DNA of 64,000 nt from the NCBI RefSeq assembly GCF_018100925.1, contig NZ_JAGJEH010000006.1, positions 372,001-436,000 on the forward strand, read 5' to 3'. Shown piece by piece: positions 1 through 7,025 of this stretch; position 1 is the stretch's first letter, and each line of letters begins with the position of its first letter. Origin of the DNA: Pseudoalteromonas luteoviolacea (GTDB lineage: Bacteria > Pseudomonadota > Gammaproteobacteria > Enterobacterales > Alteromonadaceae). Made by a program: the position numbers and the translations under genes. The notes beneath the pieces were generated by a model, which saw only the letters and a list, made by a program, of their open reading frames with translations, made no database searches and was not told the origin of the DNA.

Positions 1-214
1 GTCGCTTGTATTGCGCATAAGTATCACGCAGAACCGGACTATGGCTGGGCTCAGATAATATAGAAAGCAAACCGGTTTGCTTTAAAAAATCAATGCGCGC
101 AGTTTCGAAATAACGAAAATACGACACGTTATTCACATGCCCTAACGCATCCATTTCACCCCATACCACATTAATTTTTGTGTTAATTGCATACTTTCCG
201 AAAAACTCCTGCAT
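1..214 (-). CDS. Acyl-CoA thioesterase, hot-dog fold (partial)
   Basis: This is the N-terminal 71 residues of a gene that runs off the left edge of the window. The start ATG reads from 214 leftwards and gives MQEFFGKYAIN. The stretch WGEMDALGHVNNVSYFRYFE is the hallmark of the 4-hydroxybenzoyl-CoA thioesterase / YbgC-FadM family: the Asp after GEM is the catalytic acid and the GHVNN turn follows it. Such enzymes hydrolyse acyl-CoA thioesters in the cytoplasm. The substrate cannot be told from this fragment. The family call is secure but the exact member is not. Confidence 0.8.
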   Translation of the reverse strand, partial: MQEFFGKYAINTKINVVWGEMDALGHVNNVSYFRYFETARIDFLKQTGLLSILSEPSHSPVLRDTYAQYKR

Positions 215-314
215 GACGTAGCCTCAAATTATGATTATTTACTTTGAGCGTAACAACTCATCGTACCAGCAGCAAGGTTAGTTCAGTTGCAAAATGCACT
301 TTTGCGCGGGATGG

Positions 315-433
315 AATCAATGGGGTCAGAGTAAATGATTTTAAAAATGCACAGTACTCTTTCCCCAACCAAACTCTTATAAGACTGCAGACTCATTAAA
401 AATTAGGATCAAATGACTCTGACCCCTTTGATT
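315..433 (+). repeat. MITE-like element, copy A
   Basis: A segment of about 119 bp is bounded by imperfect 20-bp inverted repeats. The left end at 315-334 contains GGGGTCAGAG and the right end at 414-433 contains its exact complement CTCTGACCCC. It has no coding capacity. A related copy in the same orientation lies at 2034-2158. Ends of this GGGGTCAGAG type are often found around REP-associated (Y1/RAYT) transposase genes in marine gammaproteobacteria; that link is from memory of the family and no transposase is present here. Confidence 0.7.
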
Positions 434-451
434 AGAAAACTGGATATTGCT

Positions 452-1915
452 CTATTCATCATAGTGCTGCTCCCATAATTTGTTGCTAAATCGATTGTTG
501 GGATCTAGCTTTTTCTTTAGTTCAAAGAATTCTTTAGCTCTTGGGTAAGCATGGTTAAACTGCTCTGTCGTAGCGTGCAGTTGGTATGGTAAATAGTATG
601 CTCCACCTTCAGAAATTACCGCATCAATCATTTCTCGACTCCACGCTTTAACCTCTGCCTTATCCCGTTCAGATGTTCCTTGGCGATAATAAACAACAAA
701 AGCAAACACCTCTTCTCTCGCCCAAGCTAGCAGTGAACCTGTATCTGGCAGAGCGTGGCGTATTGATACATTAAGTACATTGACTTCATACGCCTTAAAA
801 ATACCTGACATTTTTGCAGAGAAGCTGTCAAAACGGTCAATTGGTACGAAATACTCCCTTAGGACATAAGTTTCATTTTGTCGGCTTTTGGGTTCTAGCT
901 CTTTAACATCATAACTGGCCTCATAGTTTCGCCATTGAACAGCTTCAGAAGAATACTGGATAGGCTCAACAATGTGCTGTCTCATCCATTTGCCAAGACC
1001 GGTATCAGCAACAAATTTAGCAGCTTTAGGTTGCCACCAATAATCCTTGTCACGTGAAATCAATTTCTCTTGCACAGTAAGCGGCTTTTCAGTTTTAACC
1101 CAGCTAACACTATTCACATGTGTATAATCTGGTGGGTAAATATCAGCATTATGAAAAACGACACTTGGGTTGCTTTTTACGTTCTGCTCAAAGAAAGAAG
1201 CGTATTGTTCGATCGTCATGTAGTCAGTTTTTCGACCAACTTTTAAATTTGGTACTAGCTCAAGAGTTGCCTCAGCGATAACACCCAGACCGCCATACCC
1301 TCCGATAACCCCAAAAAACACTTCCGAGTTTTCGTGTGGCGATGCACTAACAATAGAGCCATCGGCTAAAACAACTTTAATAGATTTAACCGACCTTATA
1401 ATTGGCCCTTCACCCATGTAGCGGCCATGTACATTAACACTCAAAGAACCGCCAACAGTAAAGTTTGCGTATGATTGCATGATTTTTATAGAGAGGTTTA
1501 CAGGGTCAATGACATCTTGAATATCACGCCAGCGAATACCACTTTGGACAGTAATTTCTTTTGCTTTGGGATCAAAAGAAATTACCTGATTAAACTCTCT
1601 CATATCTAGATGCAAATGATCTTCAAGCGCGATTTGACCGCCTTGGCTGTAGCGACCACCCCCAATGGATAGTTTTCCTTTTGTGTCGCTTATGGCGTTC
1701 TGAATATCCTCAATCGATTTGGGGGAAATTACCTTCGCAACCTCTATTGGGTTAAGTTGAGTTACATCGTTAACTATATTTACTTTACTAGGAGAGCTTT
1801 CTTCTTGAGGTGAAAAGTCAACGAATATGTAAATCGCAAACAACAGAATTAAGGCCAAAAATACACTTATAGTAATTGAGATAATTTTTAAAACTTTCTT
1901 GCCCTTAGCGTACAT
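452..1915 (-). CDS. Membrane-anchored FAD-dependent oxidoreductase (VAO/PCMH family)
   Basis: The 487-residue protein begins with a short basic stretch and one membrane segment (about residues 9-32), so the catalytic part is probably outside the membrane as an anchored domain. Residues 55-230 form an FAD-binding type 4 (PCMH) domain with GGGRYSQGG at 85-93 and a second flavin contact at VGGSLSVNVHGR. The C-terminal part ends in LDPNNRFSNKLW, typical of aldonolactone-oxidase-like and BBE-like enzymes. The substrate is unknown. The gene stands alone, flanked on both sides by same-orientation copies of a MITE-like element (315-433 and 2034-2158), and looks A+T-rich. It may be cargo of the accessory island or simply an independent insertion. 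Confidence 0.8.
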   Translation of the reverse strand: MYAKGKKVLKIISITISVFLALILLFAIYIFVDFSPQEESSPSKVNIVNDVTQLNPIEVAKVISPKSIEDIQNAISDTKGKLSIGGGRYSQGGQIALEDHLHLDMREFNQVISFDPKAKEITVQSGIRWRDIQDVIDPVNLSIKIMQSYANFTVGGSLSVNVHGRYMGEGPIIRSVKSIKVVLADGSIVSASPHENSEVFFGVIGGYGGLGVIAEATLELVPNLKVGRKTDYMTIEQYASFFEQNVKSNPSVVFHNADIYPPDYTHVNSVSWVKTEKPLTVQEKLISRDKDYWWQPKAAKFVADTGLGKWMRQHIVEPIQYSSEAVQWRNYEASYDVKELEPKSRQNETYVLREYFVPIDRFDSFSAKMSGIFKAYEVNVLNVSIRHALPDTGSLLAWAREEVFAFVVYYRQGTSERDKAEVKAWSREMIDAVISEGGAYYLPYQLHATTEQFNHAYPRAKEFFELKKKLDPNNRFSNKLWEQHYDE

Positions 1916-2033
1916 AAAACCCTGTTATTTGTTGTTTTTACGAGAAAACAGGCTAACATTTTATCCCCTACTTTCCAATACAGCAGACAGTACTTGGGTG
2001 ACATCTGCTTTTCACAGTGCTCTGATTCTTGTA

Positions 2034-2158
2034 GTCAACGGGGTCAAAGTAAATGGTTTTTGATATGCATTGCACTTTTTCCAAATACAAATTCAAAGAC
2101 GATTACGAGATTGCAGATTAATTAAAACCAGAATCAAAGTACTCTGGCCCCTTTGATT
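2034..2158 (+). repeat. MITE-like element, copy B
   Basis: This is a diverged second copy of the element at 315-433, in the same orientation. It starts with GGGGTCAAAGTAAATG at 2040 and ends with TCTGGCCCCTTTGATT at 2158. The ends are inverted repeats with a few mismatches. Its inner sequence aligns with copy A over most of its length. It sits between the FAD oxidoreductase and the 3' end of the reverse transcriptase operon. Confidence 0.65.
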
Positions 2159-2165
2159 TGATGTT

Positions 2166-2639
2166 TTAATTGATGGGTGAAAGATTGGTTTCTTTTATCT
2201 CATTTATAATTTTTTCTAAACTTTCATGCCATTGGTTACTTGCAGCTGTTCTTGATTTAAGAAGGTGTACTTTATGCTTTTCGAGCTGATGTTTTACCGT
2301 TTCTCCCCATTTTTCATCATTTGGTTTAGCTTCTAGTATTTGTTCGAAAGCAAACAACATACTTGAAAAAAACCATGTGTATTTGGCATATTCGTCATCA
2401 TTAACATTTTTTGGGACATACCCACCACTTGCAAACTTAGGATGAGCAATACAGAGTGTAAGATACTGTTGATAAATTCCATGTGCCTGTGCCGAAGCTG
2501 AAGTATTTCTTCCAACTTGAACTTGCCAATAAGCAACCCCTAAAGCACCAATAGCTACAAATAAACTAATTATTGGAACCCAATTTTTCCAAGTCTCAAT
2601 ATTTAGTAAAACTGCAAAGCCTGTTTCAAAACATATCAT
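2166..2639 (-). CDS. Small membrane protein of the DRT1 operon (Drt1b-like)
   Basis: The 157-residue protein has one predicted membrane helix at about residues 18-40 and a charged cytoplasmic part rich in Lys and Glu. It starts 8 bp after the stop codon of the upstream reverse transcriptase gene, and a GAGG motif overlapping that stop codon can serve as its ribosome binding site, so the two are almost certainly co-transcribed. No enzymatic motif is visible. In known DRT type 1 systems a UG1 reverse transcriptase-nitrilase is paired with a small accessory protein; position and size suggest this is that partner. I cannot confirm homology to a named Drt1b family without a search. Confidence 0.7.
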   Translation of the reverse strand: MICFETGFAVLLNIETWKNWVPIISLFVAIGALGVAYWQVQVGRNTSASAQAHGIYQQYLTLCIAHPKFASGGYVPKNVNDDEYAKYTWFFSSMLFAFEQILEAKPNDEKWGETVKHQLEKHKVHLLKSRTAASNQWHESLEKIINEIKETNLSPIN

Positions 2640-2647
2640 ACGTGATT

Positions 2648-5600
2648 CTACCTCGGTGGTAATACTTTACGTGAATTAGTGACAACAAAACCCTCTGGAA
2701 CAGGCTTAAATAAGTCAGATTCTAAGGGCCATCTCTTAGCTCTACTTTGAAACTCTCTGAGATTTTTAATATTAAGACTAACAGTTACAAAAAAATCATT
2801 TTCGCCACCTTTAATTCGAGCTAAATCCCGACGGAAGCTTTGTTTTGCAGGAGAACGTACTCGACTATCTCCATATTGGCGGTTATTTACAAAAATAGCA
2901 TATGCATGAATATCCAATACAGCTGCTTCTATTAAAGTAGCAAATGTATCTAAATCTTTATTCCATGACAGGACAGCGAGTGCATCAACTTTTCCTTGAA
3001 ATGCAACTCTTGTCTTGCTGTTTTGCAATTCCGAACAAACCATAACACCGAAATGAAAGCCATTATGCTCATAGACCGGTTTTGACCATTTCGATTTCTT
3101 TAATGGCTGCCATGTTTTACCAAAAATTCTGGTCAAGGTTTCATCTTCAGCAGGTGCAGGTTCTATTTTTTGTTGCCAGATTTTTGTCCAATGAGGATAC
3201 CCAAGGCGATTATCTTTCAAAACTAAGCAAGCCTCACTCACCAGCTTATTATTTTTGAAATGTCTATATTCTGTACCTGCAACCAAATTTATCCCCACGC
3301 CAGTTAAGCGACTAGAAATACTATCAACCCAATCGAGTGGCAATGATAATTCAGGTAAAAATAAATACTGTGGTTTAGGCTTCGACGAAATTACATTATT
3401 AATTAATTCACAAATTTGTTTGTAACGCTCTAATGAATGATCGGGTCGATTACAAGCAGCCTTTTCCCAGCTACGTTCCTTTGTGGCTAAACTAGCAACT
3501 GCAACTAAAACCTGTTCAGTACTACCATTTCCTATCTTGATATTATTGGATGGTTTAGAAGGGGTGATTGGCGGATCTAATAAATTAGGTGAAACCCACG
3601 CACCTCTTAGGACTGAAATATATTTCGCAAGTGCTTTTATTGGACTTGAATTTTTCTTAGCATTTTTACCTATACACTCAGGTACTAATTCAACTATCTC
3701 TGAGGAAGTGTATGGCCTTGTAGGGAAAACAAAAGGAACTATGTTTTCATAGCCAATTTTGCCTTTTCTAAATAATCTTTTACCTTGAGTCTTAGCTAAA
3801 AATTTAGTTAAGTTAGATACATTTAAAAACTCACCATCATTTAGTGTTGTTAAGATTTCTTTTTGTTCTTCTATTATGTGCGAATTATGACTTTCATTCT
3901 CAATAAACCCATGCAGGTTTTGTATACACTTGTATGGTAATTTTGCTAAATCACTTTGTTGTAATTTAGGTGCAATTTCATAAAAACCGTCATCTAAGTA
4001 TGTCGAGAAGAAATCATCATTGAAACTCAACCTCTGTATCAAGGTTTCCATGAAAACTTTTGCTAGTTTTTTTACAACATTGCTTGCAGCTTCATTTTTA
4101 AACTCTGTAGGATAAGCTTTAGCAGCGCTATCTATAAATGAATGGGCTAAAGACTTATATAGCTCGCTCCATAGTTCGTCATAAATAACACAATTTTCTA
4201 CACCATTAATGTTTCCACAAGACTCTCTGCTTTTTAGATGAGCAATCAAGCTATCTAAGGCATCAAATGTAGCTGTTACAATGTTATTAGCATCGTTCCA
4301 GTCTTTAAGAGATATTGCTAAACTGAGCAACCTAGGTAAGTATATATAATGATTTAATATTTTTTCTGGGCATAAAATATGGTCATGGGCAAACTGATAA
4401 AACTCTTTACGCTCTTTGACCCAACCCGATGCAGGAATGTCTCTAGCAACAGTTTCCACTTGTCTCAGTTGAATGGACCAACTCAAACGATGTAGACTCA
4501 GGCCATCAGCTCTTCTCAATGTGTCAGCACTTTCACTCGAAGATTCTGCTGCAATCAATACTTTAGCTGCTGTTGTTTGTTCAAACTGGTCAATTGAAGG
4601 CATGAGCCTATGTTCACTTGACAGCTTATACATTTCTTGTTCAATGCTATCAACTAAATCTAACCCAGCTTCACCTTCCAATATAAACAGTTTTTGTTTT
4701 GTTGATTGGAATTGTATTGTCGTATTTTTCAAGTAGTATTTTGGAAAGTCAATCTCCCATAACTCAGAGTTTTCAGTATTCTGTTTTAAAACTGGTTTTT
4801 CACCCTGTCCAAACTTAAACTTTAAACGCTCAGTCAAAAAGTTCATAAATGACTTTGTATCGTGTATCTTGCCGCCATCATGCAGCACCAAAAACATATC
4901 ATCAACATATCGTCCATAATGAACTGGTGCTAATTCCTCTCGTATCAACTTATCCCATTTACAGAGTAAAACATTAGAAATGACACGCGAAACTGTTAAC
5001 CCCATAACTAGTCCGCTAGGGATGTCTTTATCAGGAGTTGTTAAGCGTTTTGAAAACAGGTTAGCAGCTCTCCCCCAATCCTTAAGTAACCTTACTATTT
5101 TTTTAGTAAATTCTTGCTCCTCCGGAGAAATACACCTTTCTTCAACCAAACCAATTGTTTCTTGAAACTTCGGCTCAGTAAGAAAACTGGGGTCAATAGT
5201 ATGATAATAACTTTTTAAGTCTAACGACACTGCAATTACAGGTCGTTTATGTTCTAGCTCGCTTCTGATTGCAGCTAAACCATCGTTACGCCATTTTTGA
5301 TATGGCTGATAATAAGGTTTAAAAGACCCTATACCATTAATATTAAATGATTTTTGCTTGCCTCCGCTATCGGTCTTCAACCTCTTTAATCTTGCACCAT
5401 AAACATCACTTTCACTTAAGCATGCATCAAATTTATGGCCAACCATATTAATCCATAGCGCAGATAAAATATGTGTTTTTACAGGGAAATTGCCAACTAC
5501 CCTAAATTCAGGTGTGATAACATTAAAACTACAAAAATGCTCGAAAGCCCTTTTTTTATTGGAGAAGTGAGTATGACCGTTCTTGCAATCTTCTCTAGGC

Positions 5601-5854
5601 CTGCTTGAAACTTTTTTGGGAACAACCCTAAACTGCCCGATATAATGATTTAATGTTTTTGGGCCATCATTATCTTTCCATTCTTTCAATAAGCATTTTA
5701 GATTCCCTAAAAGGTTTTCTTCAAATTCGGCAAAATCAATAGCAGAGGGGTAGCCGTCTTCCATAAAACAATCAACTTTAGCCTTGCGATACGCAACCAT
5801 CAAGTCTGTAAGTGATAGATTATTCCATCCTTTGAATTCTGCTTTATAACTCAT
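2648..5854 (-). CDS. Defence-associated reverse transcriptase with C-terminal nitrilase domain (DRT type 1, UG1)
   Basis: The 1068-residue protein has an N-terminal reverse transcriptase and a C-terminal nitrilase-like domain. The polymerase motifs are intact: motif A SLDLKSYYH (Asp212), a motif B region GLVMGLTVSR near 281-290, and motif C YVDD at 316-319. A long helical middle section follows. The nitrilase part has a plausible triad: Glu835 in LPELSLP, a Lys at 891 (TKIW) or 895 (QQKIEP), and Cys940 in VMVCSEL. This combination is the UG1 group of UG/Abi reverse transcriptases, shown to act as anti-phage DRT type 1 systems. There is no intron, DGR template repeat or retron signature nearby. 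It forms an operon with the membrane protein at 2166-2639. The gene looks more A+T-rich than the neighbouring gcv genes, which fits acquisition by transfer. Confidence 0.9.
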   Translation of the reverse strand: MSYKAEFKGWNNLSLTDLMVAYRKAKVDCFMEDGYPSAIDFAEFEENLLGNLKCLLKEWKDNDGPKTLNHYIGQFRVVPKKVSSRPREDCKNGHTHFSNKKRAFEHFCSFNVITPEFRVVGNFPVKTHILSALWINMVGHKFDACLSESDVYGARLKRLKTDSGGKQKSFNINGIGSFKPYYQPYQKWRNDGLAAIRSELEHKRPVIAVSLDLKSYYHTIDPSFLTEPKFQETIGLVEERCISPEEQEFTKKIVRLLKDWGRAANLFSKRLTTPDKDIPSGLVMGLTVSRVISNVLLCKWDKLIREELAPVHYGRYVDDMFLVLHDGGKIHDTKSFMNFLTERLKFKFGQGEKPVLKQNTENSELWEIDFPKYYLKNTTIQFQSTKQKLFILEGEAGLDLVDSIEQEMYKLSSEHRLMPSIDQFEQTTAAKVLIAAESSSESADTLRRADGLSLHRLSWSIQLRQVETVARDIPASGWVKERKEFYQFAHDHILCPEKILNHYIYLPRLLSLAISLKDWNDANNIVTATFDALDSLIAHLKSRESCGNINGVENCVIYDELWSELYKSLAHSFIDSAAKAYPTEFKNEAASNVVKKLAKVFMETLIQRLSFNDDFFSTYLDDGFYEIAPKLQQSDLAKLPYKCIQNLHGFIENESHNSHIIEEQKEILTTLNDGEFLNVSNLTKFLAKTQGKRLFRKGKIGYENIVPFVFPTRPYTSSEIVELVPECIGKNAKKNSSPIKALAKYISVLRGAWVSPNLLDPPITPSKPSNNIKIGNGSTEQVLVAVASLATKERSWEKAACNRPDHSLERYKQICELINNVISSKPKPQYLFLPELSLPLDWVDSISSRLTGVGINLVAGTEYRHFKNNKLVSEACLVLKDNRLGYPHWTKIWQQKIEPAPAEDETLTRIFGKTWQPLKKSKWSKPVYEHNGFHFGVMVCSELQNSKTRVAFQGKVDALAVLSWNKDLDTFATLIEAAVLDIHAYAIFVNNRQYGDSRVRSPAKQSFRRDLARIKGGENDFFVTVSLNIKNLREFQSRAKRWPLESDLFKPVPEGFVVTNSRKVLPPR

Positions 5855-5933
5855 GTTAAATCCCTGTACTTAGGTACCCGTATGTAATGTATTAGATAAG
5901 TTTTTTTACTTGTTTTAGATACACTTGTCTTTG

Positions 5934-5967
5934 CTTTATAACTGTATTAGAACTCAAAGTTATAAAG
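5934..5967. promoter_or_regulatory. 10-bp perfect stem-loop upstream of the reverse transcriptase gene
   Basis: The arms CTTTATAACT (5934-5943) and AGTTATAAAG (5958-5967) are exactly complementary with a 14-nt loop, about 80 bp upstream of the reverse transcriptase start. It could be an operator for a dimeric repressor or part of a structured leader or non-coding RNA. Function is unknown. Confidence 0.5.
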
Positions 5968-6185
5968 TACTTAGAATCAGCTCTATACTACAACATAATT
6001 ATTTCTAACTACTTGATTAGTTGGATTTTACATTTATTTTGATGCTATCAAATATTCCAAATATATATACAAGCAAAGATTTTAGATAGGGAACTACTTA
6101 AATGAAAAATAAATTAGTTTGCCACTAAGCTAAAACGTAACTAGCTGCTTAGACAGTTAACTCATCTTACCCCAATTCCACCCAC

Positions 6186-6213
6186 AAAAAAAGCAGCCAT
6201 CAGGCTACCTTTT
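6186..6213 (-). terminator. Terminator-like hairpin downstream of the gcvP relic
   Basis: On the minus strand the sequence GGTAGCCTGATGGCTGC is followed by a run of seven T. The stem AGCC/GGCT is extended by a wobble pair. It sits at the distance expected for the terminator of the gcvP-like 3' end at 6241-6303. Confidence 0.55.
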
Positions 6214-6240
6214 AAATTTAAGTATTTTTAAATCAGAACA

Positions 6241-6303
6241 TTACACATCATCACGATACGTATCAACCGCCGGATAACTACACACAAGGTTACGGTCACC
6301 TAG
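6241..6303 (-). pseudogene. Relic of a second gcvP 3' end
   Basis: Read on the minus strand, this stretch encodes GDRNLVCSYPAVDTYRDDV followed by a stop. The intact GcvP at 7026-9923 ends [17 protein letters not shown]. The first five codons of the match (GGT GAC CGT AAC CTT) are identical; later codons differ mostly by synonymous or conservative changes. Homology stops abruptly at about 6301, where unrelated mobile-element-like sequence begins. It is therefore a truncated remnant, not a gene, although an accidental 113-codon frame (6241-6582) runs through it. Confidence 0.75.
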
Positions 6304-6309
6304 AAAAAC

Positions 6310-6600
6310 AATGGGGTCAGGTCTTGCATCGTGCAACCCTAAACAACAAAGCCAACAGACAACATCCCTCCCCCTTCCATCACGCCTGAAAATAAGCAAT
6401 TGATGAGTAATGCGCTCGCATGGATGCGAGTCAAGCCATGATTTCCCCAAGGGTGGCGAATACATGGGGTTTACGTTCACATCAATAGTGTTTTGAAGAT
6501 TAAGCGTGATAGCGGGGCGCTGGGAGAGTCCAGAGAGGGGCCAGCGCCAGCCCCTCTTTGGTTGTCGTCGCCAACGCGACAAAATGTTTAGCTGAACGGT
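6310..6600 (-). mobile_element. Probable mobile-element fragment
   Basis: The left boundary has TGGGGTCAGGTCTTGCA followed by TCGTGCAA, a small hairpin next to a GGGGTCAGG end, which resembles the ends of REP-associated transposon sequences. An 8-bp perfect stem (AGAGGGGC at 6534-6541 with GCCCCTCT at 6550-6557) lies near the right side. No intact transposase is encoded. The family assignment is tentative. Confidence 0.4.
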
Positions 6601-6630
6601 TGTTAAACTGATTGCCCTGACACACGTCGA

Positions 6631-6940
6631 TCCTGACCTCCGTCAGGATGACGAAGGCGAGATTGCAGCTGAACCCAGCATCTCTGCAAAATGGCTCCTG
6701 ACTTTCGTCAGGATGACGAGGGGAAGATTGCAGCTAAACCAAATACCTCTGCAAAATGGTTCCTGACTTTCGTCAGGATGACGAGGGGAAGATTGCAGCT
6801 GAACCCAGCACCTCTGCACAATGGTTCCTAGAATTCGTCAGGATGACGAGGGGAAGATTTCAGCTGAGCCTAGTACCTCTGCAAAAGGGCTCCTGACCTC
6901 CGTCAGGATGACGGAGATGAGACTCCAGCTAGACCCACCC
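6631..6940. repeat. Five tandem 65-bp REP-like palindromic repeats
   Basis: Units start at 6631, 6696, 6761, 6826 and 6891, an exact 65-bp period. Each begins with a palindrome of the form TCCTGAC-N4-GTCAGGA followed by TGACGA or TGACGG, then a conserved spacer (GAAGATTGCAGCTGAACC, ACCTCTGCAAAATGG). The fourth unit has a mutated left arm (TCCTAGAATT). The array lies directly downstream of the gcvP terminator. The unit is a repetitive extragenic palindrome, not CRISPR, because the spacer is repeated as well. Confidence 0.85.
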
Positions 6941-6949
6941 CACCACAAA

Positions 6950-6979
6950 AAAACCGCCTTAATTTCTTAAGGCGGTTTT
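6950..6979 (-). terminator. Rho-independent terminator of gcvP (bidirectional)
   Basis: There is a 13-bp perfect stem (arms 6950-6962 and 6967-6979, core CCGCCTTAA/TTAAGGCGG) with a 4-nt loop, flanked by A-runs on the left and T-runs on the right. It lies about 50 bp after the gcvP stop codon. Confidence 0.9.
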
Positions 6980-7025
6980 CAAATCAAAATCCATGTCAGG
7001 ACTGCTCCCGACAATCAGATATCAA

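Larger units (their letters stand above)
5855..6240 (-). other. A+T-rich leader region of the reverse transcriptase operon
   Basis: About 390 bp carry no gene. The region is very A+T-rich and must contain the promoter of the operon reading leftwards. It holds a 10-bp perfect inverted repeat at 5934/5967 (separate entry) and, at its right end, a terminator-like hairpin belonging to a gcvP relic. No open frame longer than a few codons was seen. Confidence 0.6.

Noticed and set aside
2648..5854. Reverse transcriptase considered as a DGR, retron or group II intron enzyme
   Set aside because: No template/variable repeat pair, no intron domains or maturase part and no retron msr-msd pattern were seen; the nitrilase fusion points to UG1.
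6241..6582. A 113-codon minus-strand frame
   Set aside because: It fuses mobile-element sequence with the gcvP relic; only the last 20 codons resemble a protein, and the rest has no coding character.
6631..6940. Regular 65-bp repeats considered as a CRISPR array
   Set aside because: The spacers are repeated as well as the palindromes, the unit is a REP-type palindrome, and no cas genes are present.
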